Below are positions 34,685-45,965 of a stretch of 64,000 bases of DNA, piece by piece (the first letter of the stretch is position 1; every line of letters begins with the position of its first letter). A program made the position numbers and the translations under genes. The notes below the pieces were generated by a model. The model did not search any database. It was not told the origin of the DNA and saw only the letters and a list, made by a program, of their open reading frames with translations. Where the stretch lies: positions 2,294,001 to 2,358,000 of the forward strand of contig JBANDB010000001.1 in the NCBI GenBank assembly GCA_037576215.1, written 5' to 3'. This DNA comes from Armillaria gallica (Eukaryota > Basidiomycota > Agaricomycetes > Agaricales > Physalacriaceae).

Positions 34685-36181
34685 TTAGATCGGCGCGCAC
34701 ACGATCATCCTATCCAAGAAAATCTGCGCTTTGAGCCGAAGCATGGACACGAGGGTGTGAGCAGTTTCCAGACTTTCGTCATGCGCATCAGGGGAACGAG
34801 ACAGGCGAAACTCAATTCTGGACATCTTACCCTGAGAGGTTTTCCCTTGTCGATCCAACCTGCAACGAGCACGGAAGAGTTCAACGAATAGTTGAAGCTT
34901 ATGCGCCTTCTGTATGACAGGGTTTTTCGCGTTTACACAGATAGTGTCGAGATGGGGTAGCAGCAGCCCAAACTGATCGGTTGTCAATCGAGTGATCGAC
35001 TGGTCTGTGACGACAAGATTAATTGTGAGATGTCGTAGCTGGGTTAAGAAACGGTAGAGTGGGAATAAATGAATGGGGGACGTACCGAAAATGGTGATCG
35101 CATGAAGTTGGCACTGCGATCGCTGTAGGAACGCCGTCAATGTGGAAATGCTCCATGTGCAGTAATGCAATTCCATCTCCGAGAGGGTGGGCAGTGTCAG
35201 AGCTCGTAACAGCCCGTCCAGGTCGTCATTTCCCTCTCCCAGCACAATCTTGGTCAATTGTGCATGTTCGCAGCCTATGAAAGGTCCTATGACGTGTTTC
35301 CACCGCCAGATCGTTAAACTTTGCAGCCAAGGACTCAAATCACATATGCGTGCGACGAAACGGGTGTTGATGACTTGGTTTATTTCAAACGACCGAAGTT
35401 GGGACCAAGGGAGACGCCATGTCGCGTCTCGCAATTCAAAGCCTCCGATAGAGATACTGGTAAGATTCGGGGCGTAGGGGTGCCAGGCGAGAAGTGATGG
35501 GTTGTTTCTTAATGGCAAGCCATTGATAACGAGGCTCAGCCTCTCGAGATGACGCGGATTAACTTCTCCAGCGGCGGAGAAGAGGTTCAATGCTGGGACA
35601 GGGAAGTAGAGAGCAAGTGACCGCCAGCGGGATGAGCTGGACTGTATAATGGAGAGGAGAGGGGTGCCTAGCTGAAAAATGGCCAAGGTTGAAGCGTCCA
35701 TTGAAACTGAGATCGGAAGAGGTTCTGATCGTCGCAACTGCTGCTGAAGTAGGTATTTGGCATGATGTAAAGATGCATTACCAGCTCCGCCGATGCCATC
35801 CAAATTGACCCCAATGTCAGTCCATAACTGAGGCATGTCATTAACTATGGCCCTCCACAGGCTACACACCTGCGCCAATGACCACGGGACCACGGCCGTG
35901 TTCAAAGAAGACGAGTTGGAGTCCGCCGCATCGCTCTGGCACATTTGAAATATGTTGTACCAGAGTTCGACTGGCATCCGACGAGCCGGACTCAATATGA
36001 GCTTATATTCTTTGAGCGCAGTCTCCATTTTTGTTTTCTCTTTTTGAAGATCGAACAAAGTGGACATATACGCGTGGATCTGCTCCTCAAGCACGTCCAG
36101 TCTCTTCGACATTCTGTTTCTAGCACCTTGAATGTGGACAATCTGTGCATCTGCAGGTGGTGTATTGGACCTCAAGAGCAT
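34685..36181 (-). CDS. F-box-like protein 2
   Basis: A single uninterrupted frame of 498 residues starting MLLRSNTPPADAQ. Residues 15-65 form a coiled coil (LDVLEEQIHAYMSTLFDLQKEK). An F-box-like motif RRMPVELWYNIFQMCQSD then follows, with WSLAQVCSLWRAIVNDMPQLW, the hallmark of the large agaricomycete F-box family. The rest has irregular LRR-like segments such as LERLSLVIN, LTSISIGGF, LSEMELHYC and LRHLTINLV. A role as an SCF adaptor is inferred from family membership. The lack of introns in a window where most genes have several is usual for this family. Confidence 0.88.
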   Translation of the reverse strand: MLLRSNTPPADAQIVHIQGARNRMSKRLDVLEEQIHAYMSTLFDLQKEKTKMETALKEYKLILSPARRMPVELWYNIFQMCQSDAADSNSSSLNTAVVPWSLAQVCSLWRAIVNDMPQLWTDIGVNLDGIGGAGNASLHHAKYLLQQQLRRSEPLPISVSMDASTLAIFQLGTPLLSIIQSSSSRWRSLALYFPVPALNLFSAAGEVNPRHLERLSLVINGLPLRNNPSLLAWHPYAPNLTSISIGGFELRDATWRLPWSQLRSFEINQVINTRFVARICDLSPWLQSLTIWRWKHVIGPFIGCEHAQLTKIVLGEGNDDLDGLLRALTLPTLSEMELHYCTWSISTLTAFLQRSQCQLHAITIFGTSPIHLFPLYRFLTQLRHLTINLVVTDQSITRLTTDQFGLLLPHLDTICVNAKNPVIQKAHKLQLFVELFRARCRLDRQGKTSQGKMSRIEFRLSRSPDAHDESLETAHTLVSMLRLKAQIFLDRMIVCAPI

Positions 36182-36578
36182 CCTGTTACGTGCAGAAAGG
36201 GCTGCGTTCGATTCAGTGGGACGGCAAGACGAACAAATGCAGTTCGAACATCGATAGTCAGTTGCATTCGTTCGACTGGTTGCGGCGCTCTTTGCATGGG
36301 GAGTAAATATTTAAACGTATGTGAATTACGGAACCCACCAACCGTTTGCATATTGCTGTGAAAGTGACGACAGGGAAGAGAAGACCTATTGAAAAAACAT
36401 AAAGTAAGATATTTTGACCGCGAAGTGACTATAACCAACACACTGGAGCAGGTGTAAATAAATATGACGATGATGACGATGAGGAAGCCTTGACATACGA
36501 TTCCGACAGGCACTGCAAGGTCACACGTGACCTTTGAAGACGATAATCCCCGGTTTTGCCTGGACAACGACGACGACG
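36182..36578. promoter_or_regulatory. Divergent promoter region of F-box 2 and the disordered protein
   Basis: About 400 bp between two divergent start codons. It contains simple GATGATGACGATGAGG sequence near 36466-36484 and no clear TATA element. Confidence 0.4.
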
Positions 36579-37787
36579 ATGCACGACTCCCTGTATGAAC
36601 AAACTCCCCCCAAAGTGTCGCCTCCGTCGACGATGTCAACGACCTCGCACCGATCTCGTCGAACTCACCGTACCCATCATACCATGCCCCAGCCACATCC
36701 AGCACCAATTCCATCTCCAACACCGTCGAACATAGCAGAAAATCTGCATATGCACAGCGGCGAATCCTACAATTTTGATCCTGGCCAGCCGTACATCGCA
36801 GTAGCAGGGCAAGAGAGCGTAATAGCTGCGCAAACACCGCCTCCGCTTGGAGGATATCGGCCGCCTGGAGGTGGCTGGGGAGATTTCGTAGGAGGATTCA
36901 GAAAAGTCTTGGGAGTCGGGAAACGTAAGCCTGATACGGCGCCAATGCGAGCTCCGTCGACCCGTATCTCGATGCCGAGACCTCTGGTATCACCTCGGGA
37001 CGTCGAGCGCGATGCCCAACAGCAGCCATATCCTCAGCCTTCTCCTCAACAATATCGTCAGCCGACACCTCCACCGCCAGCTTCTGCTCATGGGGCAAAC
37101 ATTTCTGTTGAGGGTACCACAGCTGTTGACCACGGTCCCATGCAGCCGGTACACGTACACGTACACCACAATCCTCCTCCATCCCAGCCCCCTTCTCATG
37201 CGATACGTAGTCCAGTACTTGCTGAGCCTCAGCCAGGCTCTGATTATGCTAAGATGTATGACATGGTCACTCCGCCGCCTACAGAGATGTCGTTTTCTTC
37301 ATATATGTCACGCGTCGGGCAGTTCTTTCGTGACCTCAACAATCTACCATGGGTCGCAGAACGAATTACGGTCGATTATGTGCCTGGTCAGCCTACGCAG
37401 CGGCTTGGAAGGAGGATGTCGGGATCTACAAGACCATCGCAGCAGGTGATGTCGTGGTACGGTGGACCACATGGATCAGTTAATTTGTTGTCAGATGGAT
37501 CAGCGTCCATAAGATATCGACAGATGCCGCCGCAGTCGCCGTACGCTTATGGATCCCCGCCGCCGCCTATCCATCTGATGTCCCAACAACAGCAAATGGC
37601 CATGGCGTATCCTGGTTCAGCTTCCATGAACCAGCCACCTCAAGCTTTCATGATGCATCCTCAGTATTACGTCCCGTACCAGCCCGACACCGGAAACATC
37701 TACGCGCCCCAGCCCCAGGTGACATCATCGCAAACCTCTGGATATTATCCATACCCTGTTTCTCATCGTCCGCAACAATCCGTTTAG
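36579..37787 (+). CDS. Disordered Pro/Gln/Ser-rich protein of unknown function
   Basis: An intronless frame of about 402 residues from the chosen Met at 36579 (MHDSLYEQTPPK); a Met 15 codons upstream at 36534 is less likely. Composition is dominated by Pro, Gln, Ser, His and Tyr, with HVHVHVHH near the middle and a Gly/Trp patch GGYRPPGGGWGDFVGGFRK. One stretch looks conserved and ordered: YMSRVGQFFRDLNNLPWVAERITVDYVPG. The tail is QQQ- and Tyr-rich (YYPYPVSHRPQQSV). I know this type only as a conserved hypothetical of basidiomycetes. A regulatory or RNA/condensate role is speculation. It is divergent from F-box 2. Confidence 0.8.
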   Translation: MHDSLYEQTPPKVSPPSTMSTTSHRSRRTHRTHHTMPQPHPAPIPSPTPSNIAENLHMHSGESYNFDPGQPYIAVAGQESVIAAQTPPPLGGYRPPGGGWGDFVGGFRKVLGVGKRKPDTAPMRAPSTRISMPRPLVSPRDVERDAQQQPYPQPSPQQYRQPTPPPPASAHGANISVEGTTAVDHGPMQPVHVHVHHNPPPSQPPSHAIRSPVLAEPQPGSDYAKMYDMVTPPPTEMSFSSYMSRVGQFFRDLNNLPWVAERITVDYVPGQPTQRLGRRMSGSTRPSQQVMSWYGGPHGSVNLLSDGSASIRYRQMPPQSPYAYGSPPPPIHLMSQQQQMAMAYPGSASMNQPPQAFMMHPQYYVPYQPDTGNIYAPQPQVTSSQTSGYYPYPVSHRPQQSV

Positions 37788-39305
37788 CCTCTCTGTGACG
37801 ATTAGATATTCTTTCTCCACTTCTGTGAATCAAATTTCTTGTACAACATTTATATCACGAATCAAACACCACACAACTTACGTCTCACACTTCACACGCT
37901 CTCTTCATCCGTTTTCTCCGACCTACATCGCGATGCTTTACATGACTTTTACACCTTGGAAATGTATCTATAGCAGAATCTGGGAATTGCCTGCTCACCA
38001 TTACGCCCTGGCCTTGATTCAGTCACTACGGAAGCTGGGCTTTTTTCAAGGTTGCAATCTCTGACATGTTTTGCATGAGAGCATCGTCCCTTGCAAGAGG
38101 CACCCAGGGTAAAACAATTGTATCAGTTCACTGCTCCCGACATAAAGAAATGTTGTCCTAACAAGACATTCAGTCAGGGCGGTAACCCTCTATGCCAGAA
38201 TGGTTACCAATTTTACTATCTCTGTGGATTGATGTTCTTCCTCTATTTAGACCTGAAACTAAGACGAACGCGCCAGGGTTTTCACGTTGTACTGCCTTCA
38301 ACAACAATTCTTGGCTTTCTCACATAGTCAAGGCTTGGACGGCCATATAATTTTTCATGTCATCGTTTTTTCACGTGTACTCTTGGTGGCGTTATCCTAC
38401 GATGGATCTTTACCTCAAAGTGACCGTAGCTACAGCTACTCACGATCAACCCACCCCTTCGAGCAACGCCCCGAACAGTCTCCTCGATCTCAATTTCGCA
38501 ATTCAAGGGACATCCGTGACTGTCGCGTACTCTCGCGCAATTTCGTGGTTTAAGGTCGAACGGTATCAGTACTTGATGTCATTCAGAACGGAGGCTTTCA
38601 AGTCCCTTGGACTTGAGAAATAGCCACGACCCACCCCTGATGCCACAGCGGTACGTCAATTTGACGCTGCAACGACTGGGCGTGCCCTCTTACCAGTAAT
38701 AGAGGAGGAGTCTTATATTTATCTTCTCAGCCCAGCCAAAATGCCTCCCTACGAAGCGTTATTACCAATGACGATGCGGGAGAAACTTGAGACGCGGAGA
38801 TGGCAAGTCGGGGGTGGAGATTGCGGCGGCTGTTTGGGAGGTGATTGATAGTTAATTTCTGGCCAGTTCTCAAACGTAAGTACATGGTCTGCTAGTGCCC
38901 GAAGCTGAGTAGATGAACTTCAAAATCCGGCGACCTCGGCGTCTATACCCACAGAGGACGTAAATCCAAATGGCTTAATCCCAAGCGTCCATAGATTCAA
39001 GAAGGTGAAAGTGTGACTCCCTCATTCTGTAAGTATCATTTTCATGATCAGTGACGAATGCCTTCGAACTTCAGGTCAACTCGTCATACGAAGAGGAAAA
39101 AAGAAAAGGAAAGTAAAACTTCTCACTGATAAGTGGAGTAAGGTGAAAAAAGAAATGAAGACCACTGAGTTGACTTCTGCAGACTGATACGATGAAGTCC
39201 AAAGGCAATGTGGCGGTGCTTTCGGATCGCTCGGTCCGATGCCGTGGGGAAAAAAGAACATCGCATTCCAAGATTTTCCAGCAGACACTTTCTAAGTAAC
39301 TGGAT
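37788..39305. other. Intergenic, nothing recognised
   Basis: Several short plus-strand frames (37795-38064, 38287-38623) show no motifs. The last part holds the promoter of the CFAP20-domain gene. Confidence 0.5.
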
Positions 39306-40178
39306 ATGTCAACGATATTTGGATCAACTGTTCAGCCTGCTACAGTTTCTCTATTCTCTTCTACGGGATCCCACCCTTTGCATCTGTTCAAATCAGCGCA
39401 GGACAGCTCCCTGCCTGAGGATTCCTTTCTTCATTTCCTCGAAGACTCGTCTTCTGAACCAACACCAGAATCTCCACGTAAACTCATCTCTTCCCCTTCT
39501 ATTGAATCGAATGTCTGTGATGGAAATGGGTATTCATTGTGTCAGACGGTGCTTCATATACAATCTCCCACTCTCAGAACGACGTATATCAAATCCAAGG
39601 GAGATCTGGGTCTAAACCATCCTTGGTTTAGTCTCCAGGTTCGTAGTTTGGGACGGGAATGGAGTTTCGAATTTGGAATTGTAGATCAGATGAAGAGAGT
39701 CCGTATCGTGAGGCTATCAACCTTCCAGGTATTCTATTCTATACGATCTCTCCTTACTTGTCATTTGAAGATAATGGCGCGATTTATTTCTTGTCCATCT
39801 TTGCACGTTGTCTCCTGAACTAACGATCTGTTTTTTGGGCAGAAATCTGCACGACTAAAACTCCCAATACAAGGCATGCCGATGCTTCTCCACCTGCCGT
39901 TGTCTTTTCCGATGGCCTCTGAATCTTCGCACCTTCTGACGGCTTGGTCAACTGTCACACTTAATCTTCCTTCCCTTATGCCCCATTTCTCCGACATGTC
40001 ATTACTTGGAGACGATGATGATGCGTCTCGCTCGTTCGGTACAGTCGCCGTAGGGACCTTCTCGCATGTCTCGTATGTGAAGATATACTCGACATGCCGA
40101 CTGAGACGGATCTGGTTCAGTCAAGAGGGTCCTGGGGCGGATCTTCCATGGGAATTTCAGCTGTACTCAGACGCGTAA
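39306..40178 (+). CDS. CFAP20 (CFA20/DUF667) domain protein
   Basis: Two exons, 39306-39728 and 39843-40178, give 252 residues. The start MSTIFGSTVQPATVSLFSSTGSHPLHLF resembles the opening of CFAP20 (a Phe-Gln-Ser-Gly, then Gly-Ser-Pro-Leu pattern). Then come VLHIQSPTLRTTYIKSKG, LGLNHPWFSLQVRSLGREWSFEFGIVDQ, VRIVRLSTFQ/KSARLKL, LLHLPLSFP, AWSTVTLNL, VSYVKIYSTCRLRRIWFS and a C-terminal LPWEFQLY. These align in order with the beta-sandwich of CFAP20, whose animal form is a ciliary axoneme inner-junction protein. Two Ser/Pro/Glu-rich insertions (about residues 35-70 and around the Asp run DDDD) are extra. Mushroom-forming fungi have no cilia, so the role here must differ. Nuclear or microtubule roles are inference. 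Confidence 0.85.
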
Positions 40179-40731
40179 AGAGCGGCGGTGCGTCCGGGAC
40201 AATGTATATCGGCGGTGATCTACGGTTGGTGGATGTGACAGGATAGGCGTACCTGCAGTGTGCACATCCTTGTCCTATCAATCGGGGTATGCACCTGTCC
40301 ATCAGCCGGAGCGCCTATCTCTATCGGATTTCATTGATGCGCCGTGTTCATGGGTCAGGCATGTTGCACCTAATCTCCCAATCTCATGCTGCCATCCTCC
40401 CGGGCACGGATCAACCTTAACGTACACGTAGTATGTCTGCCAAGTCCAGCGAATGAGTAAAATACGGTCGTGCTTTATTCTAGTAAGAGAAATCTGTTCT
40501 ACGTGTACATTCCATAAATTGCCTGATTATACTACTACTAAACTCGTACGAAAGAAAAAGAAGAAAACGAAGAAGCAAGAGTACAGATTGATGATGCATA
40601 TGAGGTTTGAAAGCTGAATATCGTCCGTAGATGCGTGACTGACAGTGACCGAAATCCCCGAGAGAAGTTAAAGAGAACGGAAAGAACGGAAAGATCGAAA
40701 GATCGAAAAAATGCATAACCTCGACGCCTGT
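40179..40731. other. Intergenic region with short purine repeats
   Basis: Convergent 3' region between the CFAP20-domain gene (+) and the next gene (-). A purine-rich short tandem pattern (GGAAAGAACGGAAAGATCGAAAGATCGAAA) spans about 40678-40708. No gene is supported. Confidence 0.5.
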
Positions 40732-42651
40732 TTATTGTCCGTAAAACGTGGCGCTCGCTGCACTCCCTCGAACATGGCTGACCATCCCCATGCCAATATT
40801 GGAAAACGGGGATGGAAGATGATACGGCATACGCCTCATGGACTGGAAAGAGACGGCCATCAAACACTGGCTCGAGGATAAATGAGGGATCATACCATAG
40901 TACTCTGATTAGTATCAGAGGTCGTCTGAGAGTAAGAATCAACAGTATACGACGGCTCATAAGATGGACCCGGTGCAGAGCTGTCACCGGTATATGGACT
41001 GTAGTTCGATGCAGGAGTTGTGTACGGTGCAGAACCGGGACTGGTCATGTCGTAGGTCAACGGCGGAGTGCCTGAAGAGACGCTGCTTCTAGACGACGGC
41101 GACGATCGAGCAACGGGATGCTGTTCCTGCTCCCATTGTTGTTGGTACGTCGCCGTCGCGGATATCACTGCTCCCGTCGACGATGAAACGGGGGTGCGCG
41201 CTGAGCCCCGGCGCCATTGATGATACGGAACTAAACCATAATTAGTTTGTTGTTGTACTCGGGGTGCGAAGGATTCTTACGAGCATTAATATTACGAGTG
41301 GTGTTGCTGTTGACGAGGGCTTGGCTTGGCTGGTTTAGCATAGGTGCGATTCCCTTGGATTGGTCGCTCGCAACACTCTCCATGCACGCGTTGGATAGAG
41401 GTGGAATTAACGAAGAATCAGACGAAATTCTCCTGGATTGAGGAGCGGCAGCTCGCGGTGGTATACCGTCACCCATAAATCCTACCAAGGACGACGAATC
41501 GACTGCACAGAAGTCGTAAGCATAACGAAGATATGAAGACGACGAGATCACTTACGCTTATAGCTAGGATCGCGAAAATATCTTCTGCCCCAGTTGTCAA
41601 AGTCGATTTCTTGTTTGAGATTATATGAGATCTGGGTCGGTGTATGGGCGGTAACCGAAGGTGGTCCTGCCATGGGTATAGGCGACAAAGACGGCGAGGG
41701 ATAGACCAAGCTTTCGGGCCTGGAATATTCTGCATTTGGCGACTCAGAGGTGAAGACGGCTGCCGTCAACTTATACCGTTGACTTTGTCTTTCGTCATCG
41801 TCGTCGCCCTCCTCACCGTCATCACGCTTTCTCTTCACTCCTGCGACATCAAAGCTAGGCGACAACCGTTCTAGCCCGTCGATATCTGCGCGAGTGAGCT
41901 CTGGTAGATCAGGGTTGAAGATCCCACCATCGTAGCCGGGGATCTGCCACTCAGGCAGCATTACAGGCATCGAGTCGAGAGGCCCTGGCTCCTCCCCGCA
42001 CCAGGTAAGGGCGGGAGAGGGATTTCCACCGTGTACGGTGAAAGGATCGAGACGGAACACGCCCATCATACTGCGCATGTCGTCGTTCGCCTGCGTGGCA
42101 CGAAGGGGGACCTGCGTCGGGGGTGCGAAAGGCTGAGAGAGCGGCGACCGCCCAAACAGCTGGGTAGGGGAATGAGAGTGCTCCGGGGAAGGCGAACATC
42201 GCCTAGTATCAAGGAGAGGCTCGATAATAAACCTGGGGGATCCTGGCTCCTCCTTAACGGATTCTAAAGACTTTGGGCGATGACTGCGAGACTTTGACTT
42301 TGGTTTCGAAACGGGGCGGGGTTTTGGCGAGGGCGACGAGGAGAGGGACTCGATCGCGTGAGTCGTCGGATGAACTATATTATCATCCAGAGATTCGTCC
42401 CAGAGATTGTCGGGGGCCAGGGTCGCGTTAAGCGAGGATGAAGAAGCTAGAGTCGATCGTGGTACAAAATTCCAATTCCAATGAGAGGGTCCAGTGAGTG
42501 AGGGGTATGGAAGTGGTGGTTCAGTCGCCACTGATGATAGCAATTGGCTGAACTTGTGCATCGCGCCTAGTTCCTGGTCAGTATCGAAGTCTGCTGATGA
42601 TGGATACAGTTTTGTTAACGGGTACAGAGACCGGTAATCTGGAATAGACAA
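40732..42651 (-). CDS. Disordered acidic/Ser-rich protein, possibly nuclear
   Basis: Exons from about 42651 to 41548 encode a disordered Pro/Ser-rich protein with KPKSKSRSHRPKS, then GVKRKRDDGEEGDDDDERQ (basic nuclear-signal-like cluster plus acid run) and NLKQEIDFDNWGRRYFRDPSYKR. Later exons give VDSSSLVGFMGDGIPPRA, a TATYQQQWEQEQ segment and, after an intron at about 40835-40895, SMRRMPYHLPSPFSNIG, ending SAASATFYGQ with stop 40732-40734. No known domain. The 5' end is not settled: the first in-frame codon region (42651) coincides with a splice acceptor and the nearest upstream ATG (at about 42684) does not keep phase. A start at the internal Met in LGAMHKF is possible. Confidence 0.75.
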
Positions 42652-45600
42652 ATGTTGATCAGTGTCGGAGAATAGATTACCATGTCGGACATACTTTATC
42701 TCGTATTTATTTTGCGCGTATGTGGTTGGTCCAAAGACTGACGACTTGACTCAGTGAGAAAGAATAGGCTGACCGTTCTACGACGCGTCTGCCTTCAAGT
42801 ACGACACGGACAGAACAGACAGTCACGGCGAACTGGAGGACTGAAACAGAAAGGCCACATACTCCCATCCAATCGTTCCTACATTTCATTCATACCTCTA
42901 TAATGCTCCCATGAGATCGCCGCACCCTCATCTCATTCCCATGCACGGCAGCGGAGCTCCCCGTTCCACCCCCCCGGGTTACAGGTGGCCTCCAGATGTA
43001 CCAAGATTCGTTCGTCAAAGAACCATCCCCCTCCCCAGTTGCTCTTTCCGGGCAGGTTTCGCAGATGGATCCGCATTGCTTCTCGCGCCGCAATTGGCAA
43101 CAACTTTCACATTGTCACATCATACTCCGACAAAACTCCGCGCCCAAATATTTACATTCCGACCAGTGCCGGTGTCGGCATGCCTTAGAATCCCCATTCG
43201 GCTCCTCACCATTTTCACTTGGTCACAGTCTTCTTCGAACGATCTTCAACTTCGTATAGGCATCGATCAGGGCGGTTGAACGCGCCTTTCCATGAGATTC
43301 ACAACCCCGTTTCTTTGTTCAACAATGAATAGAGATTCAATCAATCAACATTTCATCCAATTGACCACGTCTGACATATGATATTTTGTCACTCTTCGAT
43401 GTAAATTCGCCCTCACAATGATCGTTTTTTATGAAGTGCATCCGATAACGGGTCGCCTAATTTGTGACTTACCGCTCAGGGCCTCAGACCCGCCACCACC
43501 GACGCCACAAACATTCGGGCATCGGTGAACCCGCCACATTCTCGAAGTTGAGCTTCCGCTGTATTGATCGCCGGCCAAAGAATCGCTAGCGTCGCCGTGG
43601 ATATGTCGGGACTTTGTTCACCGTCCTAGACCACTAGAAGCTTGGATAAGACCAGAATCCGTGGCTTTACCAGCCCAACACCGGGCCGTATAAACTTCTG
43701 AACATGTAGACCGGAAATAGTGTCGAAACTAGGCAAAAAATTAGAAGGCTCCGAAGACATCATTTAGAATAGGGACTGAATCAACGACCTATTTAGGTAC
43801 TAGACAGTGATGGTCGCAGCTGTAACCGAGGCACGCGAAGTCGTCGAAGTAGAAGCATCACTAGGAATCCGCAGAGAGGGGAAAAGACGGAAAGACGCCC
43901 GCCTTGTTGTTGTCAACGATGAGAAGTTAATGAACCCCTCTACAAGGGTTTGAAGCAGTAGCAAGGCAAAGGGGTGGAAAGGTTATTGCGTTCACCACAC
44001 GTAACAAAGTTTTCGCATCTACTAGACCGGTTGTTTGAGGTCCAGTTTCATTTCGCCGGGAATGAGAAGAAAGCGAAGACCAACAGCACGGAAAGCATAG
44101 GTGTTTTGTCATTGAACAATAGAGTTCTACGAGATTCAATGAATACATACCGGGATAGTTGGGTTTCAAGAAGGGTCGAGAAGGCTCCGAACGTTCATAA
44201 CCAGGAATTAAAGCACCACTGCCCAGTCAGCACCATACAACTATCCCAGCCGGTGATCAAGTCAAGCGTTCCCGATCGGGTGTAGGAAAAGTGGCCAAGA
44301 GGGCGCGGAAGTATGGTTCTGTTGTCATTTAGTTATGCGCTGAATGAGCTGAATGTACCGGGATTTGGACATGAGAAGGCATGCGGAGAAGTGTACCGTC
44401 ATTTCGTTCCCCGAAGATCAAGGAGAACGACGATGAGACGTAGACACGGTTCAAGTCAAAGGGCGTATGAAGCATCGGGTGAAGAACGGGTGCCACTCTA
44501 AAGAAAGGCGCCGAGTCTTCCCAAGTTGATAGGCAGGGACGATACGCACCTAAAGTGTGAGTCTTAATATAGAGAGGCGTATCATTGGCCCTCAAGACCC
44601 GGACTGTAAATTGTCCTGGCGAATCGTCGAGTCAGATGAGGATTCTCTCCACACGAAGAGCCTCGTCGGCCACATGTCACAGATAAAAATTAATCGGTTC
44701 AAGCCGTCAGCTGGCGCGTCACAGCAGAGGACTTAGGCGCCGATATTGCTGGAGCAGCAAATACCCCCAGTGTGGGCAGAAGAGCAGAAGGTAACCGCGA
44801 GCATATTTTTCAGTCCTTAGCGTGGTAGTCAGGAGACATAGCGGGATAGCGGGAATACAGGTCCGAGACCGTAGCCGCGAGCATGTTCAGAAGACATACA
44901 AATCAGGTTAAGGCCAGTGAAAACTGGCTCTATAAAATCTTCCGAGAGTAAGGTTAGACTTTGAGATGCACCGCAAAACAGGCATCGGCATCGAGCGTCA
45001 CGGTTAAGGACAAGAACATAGAATGGAGGCGAGCTGTCCAATACAGCGGCTGTTGTATCAGAGCGAGACAAAAAATCGACCAGAATCCATAAAGCTGATT
45101 TGGTAGGAAAAATGTGAGGATTGTCGTAAGGGCAGATCTACCCGCAAAGATTGAGTTGAGTGTGTGAGTCTAGGAAAGAATTCGAAATTGAAGGTTGAAC
45201 CATATCCCCACGTGGTAGTGACCTTGACCTCGGACGTCACCTTTGAGTCCACTGGCAGTGTAGTTGCCTTCCTTCTGCTCCATCTGATGATTAGCAGTTG
45301 GTGCTCTGATTGGAAAAATAACCGGACGCCATCCAAGGATCTTTTGTCATTCAGGAATCTTCGGCCGTTAACGCTGGCTGTTGGTTGGCTGCCAGTTTCA
45401 AAACCAGCTCAGGGCAATAGAGTGTGTAAGACTGAAAGAATCTTGGTTTGTACTGACTAACCTTCGACTTCGTAGCGCCACTATTCGGAGTTCGTGCTGC
45501 CGTACGTTCTGTATTTTGAGCACAGGATGCCATGAATTTCGCTATTATCTCTTCGCCGGCGCCTACAGCGTTCATGTTCTTACTAACGGTCATACCCGGG

Positions 45601-45965
45601 CTGACGTGAAGTCAATAGTCATTGTTGATGATCAAATGATCCCGTGGTACTCCGACAGTCCGCCACTCACTTGCTAAGCTCTGAGTCTTCCACGAAGGAT
45701 TTTGCCTGCGTGGTTTTGATTTATACTGAGGCCTATCCCTGGCGTCGCTAATCGTGCAGATGCTCAACGTCCCGAGCTTTGAAAGGCCGACGCCCTGACG
45801 AGCTAGGCTCTCGATAGATTTACGCGAGTCCAAACGGTGTTCTTACAGACTTACCCCAGCCACGACCTGGCCTCGTTACCATGTACTCGGGTCCGAAATA
45901 CATGAGCCTCGTTCATCTGCTTTGTCCTCTGTCCTTCCGCCATTGCTGCGAAACATACGTTCAAG
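42652..45965. other. Gene-poor interval
   Basis: A plus-strand frame at 42911-43279 (122 residues, Pro/Arg-rich) and its overlapping companions lack motifs. The remainder to 45.9 kb holds only short frames on both strands. No transposon or RNA gene signature was seen. Confidence 0.5.

Noticed and set aside
42911..43279. 122-residue Pro/Arg-rich plus-strand frame
   Set aside because: Three overlapping frames in the same stretch look equally open, which suggests base composition rather than coding.
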